A stretch of 28,802 bases of DNA from an uncultured Coriobacteriaceae bacterium (GTDB lineage: Bacteria; Actinomycetota; Coriobacteriia; Coriobacteriales; Eggerthellaceae), in contig UQDJ01000021.1 of assembly GCA_900539675.1 (NCBI GenBank), forward strand, positions 1 to 28,802, given 5' to 3'. A model generated the notes under the pieces. That model did not search any database. It saw only the letters and a list, made by a program, of their open reading frames with translations, and was not told the DNA's origin. Of this stretch, positions 14,968 through 22,220 are shown one piece after another; the first letter of the stretch is position 1; the number at the start of each line of letters is the position of its first letter. Made by a program: the position numbers and the translations under genes.

Positions 14968-16411
14968 GGACTATGCACTTTTGACCGACCTTTATCAGAT
15001 CACCATGGCCCAGGGTTACTGGGCCTGCAATAAGCTGGAAGAACAGGGTTGTTTTCATATCTTCTTTCGCGAACCACCATTTCAAGGTGGTTTTGCCATA
15101 GCTAGCGGCATGGATCATATTGCAGAAGTGATCGAAAATTTCTCAATGAGCGATGAGAACATTGACTACTTAGCAAGCCTTGATGCGCCGGGCGGTGGCA
15201 AGCTGTTTGACCCGGATTTCTTGGAGTATCTGCGCAATTTGGAATTGAGCGTGGATATTGATGCCATTCGCGAAGGCACGGTGGTCTTCCCGAATGATCC
15301 TTTCGTGCGTGTTATTGGTCCAGTATTACAGTGTCAGCTGTTAGAGACGCAACTGCTCAACTGCGTCAATTTCGAAACGCTTGCAGCAACCAAGGCAGCA
15401 CGAGTGTGCCTTGCTGCTCAAACCCCGGTGGCGGAATTTGGCCTGCGCCGTGCTCAGGGTGAATCGGGCGGTATGCGTGCATCGCGCGCCTGTATCGTGG
15501 GTGGTTGTGCCTCCACTTCCAATGTGCTTGCAGGTAAAACCTTTGGTTTACCGGTGTCGGGCACTCATGCTCATGCCTGGGTTATGGCCTTTGACAGCGA
15601 GCTCGAAGCGTTTCGTGCCTATGCACGTACGTTCCCAACCAACTGTGTCCTTTTGGTAGATACCTACGATGTTGAACAGGGCATCAAAAACGCCATTACT
15701 GTTGGTTTGGAGATGAAAGAGCGCGGCGAACATTTAACGGGTATTCGTATTGACTCGGGCGACTTGGCTTGGGAGGCAAAACTGGCCCGCAAGATGCTCG
15801 ATGAAGCCGGCCTTACCGAAACGGGCGTTGTGCTTTCCAATGACTTGGATGAATTTTCTATCAAGTCGATTATCGATTCTGGTGCTCAGGTGGCATCGTG
15901 GGGTGTGGGTACCAAGTTGGTAACCGCTTACGATCAACCGGCACTGGGTGGTGTATATAAGTTGGCAGCCAAACGCGTAGGCACCGATAGCCCTTGGGAG
16001 CCGTGCTTGAAAGTTACCGGACAGTCTTCTAAGCAAACGGTACCTGGCGTGCTGGATGTGCGTCGATACTTCCATTCCTCTGGTAAGTTGGCAGGAGATA
16101 TGGTGTTTGATACGACTCATGGTGTGGCGCAAGAACGCATTATTGATCCAGCCGATGAGTTGCGTCAGAAGGATTTGGCGGGTAAAGACTACGTTACGTT
16201 GCTCGAACCGTTGGCCCGTCATGGCAAGGTGGTGTTAGATGCCGAACATCGCAATGCTCTTGTGGCGCGTGACTACTGCCATGATCAGCTTGAGCTGCTC
16301 GATGAAAGCCAGAAACGCATCATGAATCCACATTCATATCCGGTTGGTTTGGAGTATTCACTATTCTATCGTCGCCATGAATTGGCTTCTCGTTTGTTGG
16401 GTCTTTCGTAG
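14957..16411 (+). CDS. pncB: Nicotinate phosphoribosyltransferase
   Basis: 484 residues, matching the longer Gram-positive form. Start Leu-Leu-Thr-Asp-Leu-Tyr-Gln-(I/L)-Thr-Met-Ala, later Phe-Phe-Arg, Glu-Phe-Gly-Leu-Arg-Arg-Ala-Gln-Gly, Ser-Gly-Thr-His204-Ala-His (His204 is the expected phosphorylated residue), and Ile-Arg-Ile-Asp-Ser-Gly-Asp-Leu in the phosphate-binding part. It makes nicotinate mononucleotide from nicotinate and PRPP, the entry step of the salvage route to NAD. Its NAD product pool would serve mdh upstream, though operon sharing is more likely historical. ATG at 14957 has AGAAGGGG eight to ten nt before it and lies within the last codons of ricT, so translation is coupled. 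The degV gene follows after 12 nt. Confidence 0.96.
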   Translation: MQNKDYALLTDLYQITMAQGYWACNKLEEQGCFHIFFREPPFQGGFAIASGMDHIAEVIENFSMSDENIDYLASLDAPGGGKLFDPDFLEYLRNLELSVDIDAIREGTVVFPNDPFVRVIGPVLQCQLLETQLLNCVNFETLAATKAARVCLAAQTPVAEFGLRRAQGESGGMRASRACIVGGCASTSNVLAGKTFGLPVSGTHAHAWVMAFDSELEAFRAYARTFPTNCVLLVDTYDVEQGIKNAITVGLEMKERGEHLTGIRIDSGDLAWEAKLARKMLDEAGLTETGVVLSNDLDEFSIKSIIDSGAQVASWGVGTKLVTAYDQPALGGVYKLAAKRVGTDSPWEPCLKVTGQSSKQTVPGVLDVRRYFHSSGKLAGDMVFDTTHGVAQERIIDPADELRQKDLAGKDYVTLLEPLARHGKVVLDAEHRNALVARDYCHDQLELLDESQKRIMNPHSYPVGLEYSLFYRRHELASRLLGLS

Positions 16412-16423
16412 AAGAGGTGCCTG

Positions 16424-17329
16424 ATGATTAAAATCGTGACCGATTCGGTTGCGTCACTGCCTCAGGAATTTGCACAGCGCAATAATGTAGAAGTGGTTTC
16501 GCTGTATCTGAACGTCAACGGCAAAGAATATGATGATGCCACAATGGACGTGGATGCCTTTTATGAGGATATTTACGGCATGGTAGACAATCCGCCCACT
16601 TCAAGCCAACCTTCGCAAGCCTACCTGGAAGATCTGTTTGAGTCCATTGCCCGAGAGGGCGATGAAATGTTGGGTATTTGGATTTCATCGGGCTTATCAG
16701 GCGCGTACGAAGGTGCCTTGCGTGCGGTTCGTGCCGTGGAATCGCGCAACATTTCTTTTTCGTATTGCATGATTGATTCTTCTTCATGCGGTTACGATGA
16801 AGCTTTTCCGGTACTGACTGGTATGCAGGCAGTACAGGAAGGAAAAACACTTCGCGAAGCAGCGGAAGCGGTGTTGCGCTCTATTACTGCTACACGCTTT
16901 TTGTTTTCGCCCGAAAGTTTAACGTTTTTGCAGAAGGGCGGACGCATTGGTGGTGCGGCGGCGCTGCTGGGCAATTTGATCAAACTTTCGCCGGTACTGA
17001 CGGTTGTTGATGGCATCCCGCAAGCTATGGCAAAAGTACGCACTCATAAAAAGGCTCTCGAGAAAATGGTTGCTATCATGCAGCACGATATTGAAATGTG
17101 CGGAGGCCTTAAAGATATGGTGGTGCACTATATTGGCGATAAAACGCCAGCGCTTAAATGGGCTCGTGAAGTTATAGAGCCACTTCTTGAGCGCAATGTG
17201 CAGGTGTTGCCGGTCTCTCCGGTAGTGGGATTGCACGTTGGGCCAGCGGTGGGTTTGGCATATGAATGCAACGAGCCGCTTGCGGGTAAAATCACCGGAA
17301 AGGTGGAATCGCTGGCGGTGTTCAGCTAG
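16424..17329 (+). CDS. DegV family fatty-acid-binding protein (first copy)
   Basis: 301 residues, typical length. Signatures: Ile-Val-Thr-Asp-Ser-Val/Thr-Ala-Ser-Leu near the start, Thr-Ser-Gln-Pro-Ser around residue 60, Ser-Ser-Gly-Leu-Ser-Gly-(T/A)-Tyr in the middle, Lys-Gly-Gly-Arg-Ile with Leu-Ile-Lys-(L/I)-(S/K)-Pro-(V/I)-Leu, and Gly-(L/P)-His-x-Gly-Pro near the end. DegV (FakB-type) proteins hold a fatty acid in a deep pocket; FakB partners with the kinase FakA to phosphorylate host or recycled fatty acids. Whether this copy works as FakB is unknown because no fakA is in the window. It is the last gene of the mdh-to-degV run; AAGAGG lies six to ten nt before the ATG. Confidence 0.93.
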   Translation: MIKIVTDSVASLPQEFAQRNNVEVVSLYLNVNGKEYDDATMDVDAFYEDIYGMVDNPPTSSQPSQAYLEDLFESIAREGDEMLGIWISSGLSGAYEGALRAVRAVESRNISFSYCMIDSSSCGYDEAFPVLTGMQAVQEGKTLREAAEAVLRSITATRFLFSPESLTFLQKGGRIGGAAALLGNLIKLSPVLTVVDGIPQAMAKVRTHKKALEKMVAIMQHDIEMCGGLKDMVVHYIGDKTPALKWAREVIEPLLERNVQVLPVSPVVGLHVGPAVGLAYECNEPLAGKITGKVESLAVFS

Positions 17330-17384
17330 GAGGGCAACGGGCCAGTTGATTAAGGTGATTGCTCGGTTGGTCGTTGGCCTGCTC

Positions 17385-17438
17385 AGTCCGACAAGTCCGC
17401 CAAGTTTGACAAGTTCGCTAAGTCCGACAAATCCGATC
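17385..17438 (+). repeat. Degenerate 9-bp tandem array
   Basis: Six copies of a 9-bp unit with consensus AGTCCGACA fill the gap between the two degV genes: AGTCCGACA, AGTCCGCCA, AGTTTGACA, AGTTCGCTA, AGTCCGACA, AATCCGATC. Related CAAGTTC and CAACTTCGG words follow to 17468. The rest of the gap holds a short stem (CCTGGC/GCCAGG, near 17478-17495) and the palindrome GGACATGTCC at 17495-17504. No promoter is clear. Confidence 0.8.
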
Positions 17439-17556
17439 TAAACAACCTGCCAAGTTCAACAACTTCGGCAAGACCTACCTGGCAGCCCGGCCAGGGACAT
17501 GTCCTGTAGTATGGTATTTTGCAATGCGATTACTTCTCAAGAAAGGAACGGAACCG

Positions 17557-18486
17557 ATGGCTATTAACTGTAACTTGATTATCGATTCCTGTTGCGATTT
17601 ACCCCATGATGTGGTTGATCGTGAGGGTGTATATCTGGTGAAGTATCGCTACTTTGATACTGCCGGCGAGCATTTAGATGATTTGTATAATACCGATACG
17701 CCGCAGACCTTTTACGACATGATGCGCAACGGCGGCGAACCTCATACTGCACAGGTGCCAATGTCTGATCTGGAGGAAGCTTTCTCGTGGGCAGCAAACT
17801 GTGGCAAGCCGGTGGTATATCTGTCGTTTTCCAGTGGCCTTTCGGGAACATTTGATACGGCATCGGTCGTTCTATCTCAGATGAAGCAAGATAATCCGGA
17901 TTTGCCAATCTATCTGGTAGATACACGCTTGGCATCTGTTGCAGAAGCGCTCTTGGTATTCGAAGCTCTCCGTCAGCGCGAACGCGGTCTGTCGGCCCAA
18001 GAAATGGTTACCTGGGCAGAAGAAGCGCGTTTCTTTGTGGATGCTCAGTTTATGGTGGACGATTTGGAATCATTGCGCCGTGGTGGGCGCATCCCTTCTT
18101 CGGTAGCGTTTGCAGGTGCGAAGTTAGATGTAAAACCGCTGCTCAGCATTGATGCCGATGGCAAGTTGACGCTTTCGGGCGTTGCCCGTGGACGTAAAAA
18201 GGGTATCAAGGCGCTGGTAGATTACTATATGAAGCGCCGTGCATCCGATCGTCCGGGACAGGATGTGGTTATTGGAGATGCGGATTGCAAGAAGGATTCG
18301 GCACGCCTTATTGAGCTTCTCAAGAAGGAAGATGAATCTATCATGGTACTTAACTCTAGCATTGGTCCGGTCATTGGTTCCCACGTGGGGCCCGGCATGT
18401 TAGCTGTTGTGTTTTGGGGTAATGACAAGCGCCAAGATGTTTCGGTCGCCGACCGAATTGCCAATAAGGTTCGCGGCACTAAATAG
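17557..18486 (+). CDS. DegV family fatty-acid-binding protein (second copy)
   Basis: 309 residues. The family pattern is present but different from the neighbour: Ile-Ile-Asp-Ser-Cys-Cys-Asp-Leu-Pro at the start, Thr-Ala-Gln-Val-Pro in place of Thr-Ser-Gln-Pro-Ser, Ser-Phe-Ser-Ser-Gly-Leu-Ser-Gly-Thr, Arg-Arg-Gly-Gly-Arg-Ile and Gly-Ser-His-(V/I)-Gly-Pro-Gly. The two copies are clearly diverged, so they may bind different acyl chains, as paralogous FakB proteins do in other Gram-positive bacteria. ATG at 17557 is chosen over the longer frame start at 17524 because AAAGGA at 17542-17547 is well spaced and the protein then starts at the first family strand. The next gene follows after 14 nt. 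Confidence 0.92.
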   Translation: MAINCNLIIDSCCDLPHDVVDREGVYLVKYRYFDTAGEHLDDLYNTDTPQTFYDMMRNGGEPHTAQVPMSDLEEAFSWAANCGKPVVYLSFSSGLSGTFDTASVVLSQMKQDNPDLPIYLVDTRLASVAEALLVFEALRQRERGLSAQEMVTWAEEARFFVDAQFMVDDLESLRRGGRIPSSVAFAGAKLDVKPLLSIDADGKLTLSGVARGRKKGIKALVDYYMKRRASDRPGQDVVIGDADCKKDSARLIELLKKEDESIMVLNSSIGPVIGSHVGPGMLAVVFWGNDKRQDVSVADRIANKVRGTK

Positions 18487-18500
18487 AGAGGAATCGTTTC

Positions 18501-19535
18501 ATGAGTGCTGATACTTCAATGACGTTTTATGTAACGGGTGATGACGCAGTAACAACGTGTGTTGCGGATTTGCTCTCAGGTGCCGGCTATAAGGCATCCT
18601 CTCAGCAGAAGGCAGATGTCGTTTTCACGTATTCTTCTAACACGTCCAAATTGGAAGATTTGTATTACGACACGAAAGGTTTGGTACAGGATACCAAGCA
18701 GGATGCCATTCTTATCGACTTAAGCCCAGCAACGGTTTCCTTCGCTCGTGAACTGGGAACACTTGCATCGGTAAACGATCGCAAGGTGCTGGATGCACCA
18801 CTGATTGTACGCAACGTGGTTGCACCTGATGCTTTTGCTCATGTTGATAACCTGGGTATGGTGGTTGGCGGCTCTGAAGCAGTATTCAATGAAGTCCGAC
18901 CCATGTTGGATGCCATCGCACGCGATGTGATGTGGGTTGGCAAGGCGGGTGCAGGTCAAAGCATGAAAGTTGCGCTGACGCTTCAGAATGCTGCTGCTCT
19001 GGTTGGCTTGGTTGAAGCGTTTGCTTCCTTTGACGTATCCCAGTCTAAAGTGGACAAGGACGATTACCTGGACTTCTCCTACAAGTTAGGCATGCTCACC
19101 CCTGGTCAAGAAGCGTTTTTGCAGGCTATGCATAGCAATTCGTTTCAGGGCAGCTTTACGATTGAGCTCATGATGGGCGAATTGGCTGCCGCGCTGGAAT
19201 CGGTGGATGACAATGATGTTATTTTGCCTCAGGCGGAATCGGGTTTTCGTTTGATGGAGTTGTTAGCGCTGGTGGGCGGCGTTGATTATACGCCTGCTGC
19301 GCTGAAACTGGTGTTTGCTGATGAGGACACCACCAAGCAGTATGGTTTGGATTGGCAGCGTGCTGAAGGTGCTTTTGAACACGATCACGATTGTGATTGT
19401 GAGTGCGATCATGATGACCCCGATCACGAGTGCGCATGTGGCAACCATGATGATCCTAATCATGAGTGTTGCGGGGGTCACCACCATGCTCATAATCAGT
19501 CAATGGGCGGTTTCATGGGCTTTTCGGCCAACTAA
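18501..19535 (+). CDS. Degenerate beta-hydroxyacid-dehydrogenase-like protein with Cys/His-rich tail
   Basis: 344 residues. The fold resembles 3-hydroxyisobutyrate dehydrogenases and related NAD(P) enzymes: Ile-Leu-Ile-Asp-Leu-Ser-Pro-Ala-Thr (69-77), Val-Leu-Asp-Ala-Pro (96-100), Met-Val-Val-Gly-Gly (120-124) and Val-Gly-x-x-Gly-Ala-Gly-Gln-Ser-Met-Lys156. The usual glycine-rich dinucleotide loop near the start is replaced by Tyr-Val-Thr-Gly-Asp-Asp-Ala-Val, and the Asn pair after the catalytic Lys is missing, so oxidoreductase activity is uncertain. Residues 293-332 hold 10 His and 7 Cys among Asp/Glu, including HDDPDHEC and HDDPNHEC, which looks like a metal-binding tail. It sits between degV and a radical SAM gene; GAGAGGAA lies before the ATG. 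It could be a metal store, a chaperone or a metal-controlled enzyme; function unknown. Confidence 0.8.
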   Translation: MSADTSMTFYVTGDDAVTTCVADLLSGAGYKASSQQKADVVFTYSSNTSKLEDLYYDTKGLVQDTKQDAILIDLSPATVSFARELGTLASVNDRKVLDAPLIVRNVVAPDAFAHVDNLGMVVGGSEAVFNEVRPMLDAIARDVMWVGKAGAGQSMKVALTLQNAAALVGLVEAFASFDVSQSKVDKDDYLDFSYKLGMLTPGQEAFLQAMHSNSFQGSFTIELMMGELAAALESVDDNDVILPQAESGFRLMELLALVGGVDYTPAALKLVFADEDTTKQYGLDWQRAEGAFEHDHDCDCECDHDDPDHECACGNHDDPNHECCGGHHHAHNQSMGGFMGFSAN

Positions 19536-19536
19536 G

Positions 19537-19550
19537 AGGTGCACGCACCT
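19537..19550 (+). promoter_or_regulatory. Inverted repeat between ribosome site and start of the radical SAM gene
   Basis: AGGTGC (19537-19542) pairs with GCACCT (19545-19550), two nt apart. It includes part of the AAGAGG ribosome site (19534-19539) and ends right at the ATG at 19551, so folding could hide the site. Confidence 0.4.
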
Positions 19551-20528
19551 ATGATGACTACTAACACGCCTGGAAATCTCCAGGCGTGTTTTGCTGAAAT
19601 CGAAAAGGCAACTCCCCAGATAAAACGAGCTTATGAGTGCTGTGAAGTATGCCCCCGTACCTGCCGGGTTAACCGTGCGGCGGGCAAACGCGGTGTGTGC
19701 AAGGCGCCAGCAGAGTTGCGGATGGGGCGTGCTGCACTGCATTGGTGGGAAGAACCGTGTCTTGTAGGAGATCAGGGCAGTGGTGCCGTTTTCTTTTCGT
19801 ACTGTCCGCTGGGATGTGTGTATTGTCAGAATGAAACGCTGGTGGCAGGAGAGGGCATCGATGTGTCTTTGAAAAACTTTGCGCGCACGGTGCTCTCCCT
19901 TCAAAATGAAGAACATGCTGCCAACATAAATTTGGTCACTCCATCGCACTATGTACCCAGCATTGCGCCGATTTTGCGCCTCCTGCGGAAGCGATGCTTT
20001 CTCACGATCCCGGTGGTATATAACACTTCCAGTTTTGATACGATTCCTTCTTTGCAGCTTATGGATGGGGTGGTGGACTGCTACTTGGCAGACTTTAAAT
20101 ACGCCACACCAGCTCTTGCAGCACAACTATCACATGCGCCGCAGTATCCCAGTGTTGCACTGGCGGCTCTTGATGAAATGGTGCGTCAAGTAGGAGAATG
20201 GCGCGAAGATGATAACGGCATGCTGAAGCGTGGGGTTATCGTGCGTCATCTGGTGTTGCCTGGTCATGTGGAAGAATCGCTGCGGGTATTGGAGGTTTTG
20301 GCTGAGCGTTACGGCAATCAAGTGCGTTTGAGTATCATGAATCAATACACGCCTCTTCATAGCGGTTTAGACCAATATGGGTTAGCGGGACTAGTGTCGC
20401 GAGAAGAGTACGAGCGCGTGCTTAATTATGCCGATGATTTAGGCATTGAGGATTATTTCTGGCAGGAGGGTGGCGCCAGCAGTGAAAGCTTTATTCCTAC
20501 CTTTGATGGGACAGGCGTCATTTCTTAG
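19551..20528 (+). CDS. pflX: Radical SAM protein, PflX/pyruvate formate-lyase activase-like
   Basis: 325 residues. The radical SAM cluster motif is Cys85-Pro-Leu-Gly-Cys89-Val-Tyr-Cys92-Gln-Asn, the standard CxxxCxxC. Before it lies another cysteine set (Cys30, 31, 34, 38, 50) of the 'C.vCPR.C.vnR..G..G.C' type found in PflX (COG1313) proteins. The protein ends with the family sequence Asn-Gln-Tyr-x-Pro, then Tyr-Phe-Trp-Gln-Glu. Radical SAM enzymes cleave S-adenosylmethionine at a 4Fe-4S cluster to start radical reactions; the substrate of this family is not established. ATG at 19551 is chosen because the AAGAGG site fits it; a GTG at 19539 would add four residues. A terminator-like hairpin is embedded in codons 5-14, which is unusual. 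No pyruvate formate-lyase gene is in the window. Confidence 0.88.
   Translation: MMTTNTPGNLQACFAEIEKATPQIKRAYECCEVCPRTCRVNRAAGKRGVCKAPAELRMGRAALHWWEEPCLVGDQGSGAVFFSYCPLGCVYCQNETLVAGEGIDVSLKNFARTVLSLQNEEHAANINLVTPSHYVPSIAPILRLLRKRCFLTIPVVYNTSSFDTIPSLQLMDGVVDCYLADFKYATPALAAQLSHAPQYPSVALAALDEMVRQVGEWREDDNGMLKRGVIVRHLVLPGHVEESLRVLEVLAERYGNQVRLSIMNQYTPLHSGLDQYGLAGLVSREEYERVLNYADDLGIEDYFWQEGGASSESFIPTFDGTGVIS
19563..19592 (+). terminator. Terminator-like hairpin inside the first codons of the radical SAM gene
   Basis: AACACGCCTGGA (19563-19574) pairs perfectly with TCCAGGCGTGTT (19579-19590) around AATC, giving a 12-bp GC-rich stem that runs into TTTT (19589-19592). It would end transcripts of the upstream gene, or act as an attenuator for the radical SAM gene. 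No in-frame start exists downstream of it before the conserved cysteines. Confidence 0.7.
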
Positions 20529-20532
20529 AATG

Positions 20533-20570
20533 GCCACAACTTTGACTGAAATCTTGAGCAAAGTTGTGGC
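20533..20570. promoter_or_regulatory. 12-bp inverted repeat upstream of tRNA-Thr
   Basis: GCCACAACTTTG (20533-20544) and CAAAGTTGTGGC (20559-20570) are perfect complements with 14 nt between. The left arm contains TTGACT (20542-20547), and CATAAT (20570-20575) follows the right arm, but the 22-nt spacing is long for a promoter. It is either an operator around the tRNA promoter or a transcript hairpin at the end of the radical SAM gene. No T-run follows. Confidence 0.5.
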
Positions 20571-20590
20571 ATAATGAGTTACTGGTTTTC

Positions 20591-20665
20591 GCCGGCATGG
20601 CGCAACGGTAGCGCAACTGATTTGTAATCAGTGGGTTGCGGGTTCGATTCCTGTTGCCGGCACCA
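20591..20665 (+). tRNA. tRNA-Thr (anticodon UGU), CCA encoded
   Basis: Full cloverleaf. Acceptor GCCGGCA (20591-20597) pairs with TGCCGGC (20655-20661). The D arm has GCGC/GCGC, the anticodon arm ACTGA/TCAGT encloses TTTGTAA with anticodon TGT, and the T arm has GCGGG with TTCGATT. Discriminator A and the CCA end (20663-20665) are in the DNA. It reads ACA and, by wobble, other threonine codons. It stands alone between protein genes of opposite direction and is followed by a terminator. Confidence 0.97.
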
Positions 20666-20673
20666 CTATTTCT

Positions 20674-20716
20674 GCAGGCCGTCGGGGTATGTTACTCCGG
20701 TGGCCTGCTTGTTTTT
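20674..20716 (+). terminator. tRNA-Thr terminator
   Basis: GCAGGCC (20674-20680) pairs with GGCCTGC (20702-20708), with an inner helix CGGGGT/ACTCCG. TTGTTTTTT follows. Confidence 0.85.
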
Positions 20717-20800
20717 TAGGCACACGCATGGGCAAATGTAACAATCGCGAGACAAAGATGCGGCATAGAGCTCGCCTGGTTCGGATTGTGGGTAGCATTG

Positions 20801-20859
20801 CCACGAATCAGCCACGAATCAGCCACGAAGGTATAGCGAATTGTCTGTTCGCTATACCT
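20801..20859. repeat. 11-bp tandem repeat and 12-bp perfect hairpin after the hydrolase gene
   Basis: CCACGAATCAG occurs at 20801-20811 and 20812-20822, with a third partial copy (CCACGAA) at 20823-20829. Next to it AGGTATAGCGAA (20829-20840) pairs perfectly with TTCGCTATACCT (20848-20859) around seven nt. The hairpin is 23 nt beyond the hydrolase stop (minus strand) and may end that transcript, but neither strand has a clear T-run. Confidence 0.65.
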
Positions 20860-20882
20860 CTTAACCTGGTCGCTTGCGTCTC

Positions 20883-21863
20883 TTATTTCACGTGCTTTTT
20901 GAGCCAATCGCATATGAGATCCGCAATTTGGCGACTATTGTTTTCCATCATAAGAGCATGGGTGTTGCCATGGATTCCCCTGTCTGGCAGATACATCCAT
21001 TCCGTATCGCCACCAGCTGCCTTTAAGTGTTCATATAAGTGTCTCATACTGCCTTCATAGGCATATTGACCAGGCCAGTAATAGCCATCTATTTTGTATC
21101 GATCCTCCAGGAAGTCCCCGTAGACAAACAGCGTGGGAATGTTGGTGAGGGCTGAAACATCGCGTTTGTGAGGATCGAGCGTTGAAGAACTTTCCAAGAG
21201 TACAATGCCGCGGATATTTTCTGGACAGGTTAGTGCTGCTTCTAGCGAGAACAGACCTCCTTGGCTATGTGCCAGAATGATACAGCCATCGGTCATGCTT
21301 CCAAAATAATCGTTGTATGCCGCCTGCACCATGTCGTTGGAAGTGGTCCAACGTGGCACTTGCTGCTTCATGAATTGATCGTATTTGGAATAGTCAAACC
21401 TGCTTCCTTCAAACGGGACGCCAGGTTTAGGCCCTAAGCGATAAGTGGTCCAGCGTTCGTCGTAGCTCATAAACATAGGCTCACCATCGTTGATTTCTGG
21501 GAATTGTGCCCATGAAGAACGGCCTCGTTCAACGCCATCAGAAACATTTACGTTAAAGCCGTTTTGCAAAAACATGAAAGACCAACCAGGACCGCCATCT
21601 TGAGTTGATTCCCATAAAGCGCCACTAGCACCTCCACCATGTACCATGCATACCGGATAGGGAAGTACGGGATGAGCAAGACGGGTATACAACACGTACA
21701 TCTGACCTGCTTGAAAATCTCCATTAGGGTCATAATCAACCGGAGGACCACCGGGCCAAAGCGCAATGCGCTTCATATCGCTTCCTTCAATGGTCACCTT
21801 TTTGCCACCGATGTGGTAACTGCCGTGGGCGATGATTTCAACAGGGGTATCAGGAGTACTCAT
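20883..21863 (-). CDS. Alpha/beta hydrolase
   Basis: 326 residues from the ATG at 21863 (minus strand); a longer frame to 21896 is disfavoured because GAAAGG lies at a good distance before the ATG at 21863. The fold is shown by Val-His-Gly-Gly-Gly-Ala-Ser-Gly (oxyanion region), the nucleophile elbow Ala-His-Ser200-Gln-Gly-Gly, an acid candidate in Leu-Leu-Glu-Ser-Ser-Ser or Gly-Asp-Phe-Leu-Glu-Asp, and a late His in Gly-Ile-His-Gly-Asn-Thr-His. The final helix Ile-Ala-Asp-Leu-Ile-x-x-Trp-Leu is typical. No signal peptide is seen, so it is probably cytoplasmic. The reaction is likely hydrolysis of an ester or similar bond, but the substrate cannot be told. It is transcribed against the tRNA gene and is separated from the upstream small gene by a terminator. 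Confidence 0.85.
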   Translation of the reverse strand: MSTPDTPVEIIAHGSYHIGGKKVTIEGSDMKRIALWPGGPPVDYDPNGDFQAGQMYVLYTRLAHPVLPYPVCMVHGGGASGALWESTQDGGPGWSFMFLQNGFNVNVSDGVERGRSSWAQFPEINDGEPMFMSYDERWTTYRLGPKPGVPFEGSRFDYSKYDQFMKQQVPRWTTSNDMVQAAYNDYFGSMTDGCIILAHSQGGLFSLEAALTCPENIRGIVLLESSSTLDPHKRDVSALTNIPTLFVYGDFLEDRYKIDGYYWPGQYAYEGSMRHLYEHLKAAGGDTEWMYLPDRGIHGNTHALMMENNSRQIADLICDWLKKHVK

Positions 21864-21928
21864 CAATGCACCTTTCTCGAGCTCGTGTAATTGCAAGAGC
21901 AGGTTTGATGCCTATAACGGCGTTGTAA

Positions 21929-21961
21929 AAGAGCTTCGCACCATCTTGATGCGAAGCTCTT
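21929..21961 (-). terminator. Terminator of the cupin/small-protein unit
   Basis: On the minus strand AAGAGCTTCGCA and TGCGAAGCTCTT form a perfect 12-bp stem with a 9-nt loop, followed by TTTTAC when the last stem bases are counted. It lies 24 nt after the small gene's stop. Confidence 0.85.
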
Positions 21962-21984
21962 ATCCCAGTTTTGCTTGGCTGATC

Positions 21985-22209
21985 CTAGAACAGTTCCTCG
22001 GTATCCATTTCTTCGAGGGTATCAACGTGGAGACAAATTTCGGTACCGGCATCATCCATGTACCAACAATAATTTCCGTTGGCATCTGAGGTAAAGGTGA
22101 TTATTTCCCACTCCAAATAATGCCTCAAGTTGGTCTCATCGGGTTCGACGTTTGCGTATTCTAAGATAGTACGTGCAGCAAGAAGCTGTTGGTCGGTCAA
22201 TTCATCCAT
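21985..22209 (-). CDS. Small acidic protein, unknown function
   Basis: 74 residues from ATG 22209 (minus strand). A TTG at 22218 in the same frame is less likely, since TAGGA lies nine nt before the ATG. The protein is rich in Asp and Glu, begins MDELTDQQLLAARTILEYA and has a Tyr/Trp-rich centre (Asn-Tyr-Cys-Trp-Tyr-Met-Asp-Asp). No signal peptide, membrane segment or known motif was seen. It starts 11 nt after the cupin stop and ends before a strong terminator, so the two are almost certainly made from one mRNA. The spacing and codon pattern support a real gene. I do not recognise the family. Confidence 0.65.
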   Translation of the reverse strand: MDELTDQQLLAARTILEYANVEPDETNLRHYLEWEIITFTSDANGNYCWYMDDAGTEICLHVDTLEEMDTEELF

Positions 22210-22220
22210 GGTGCGCAATC

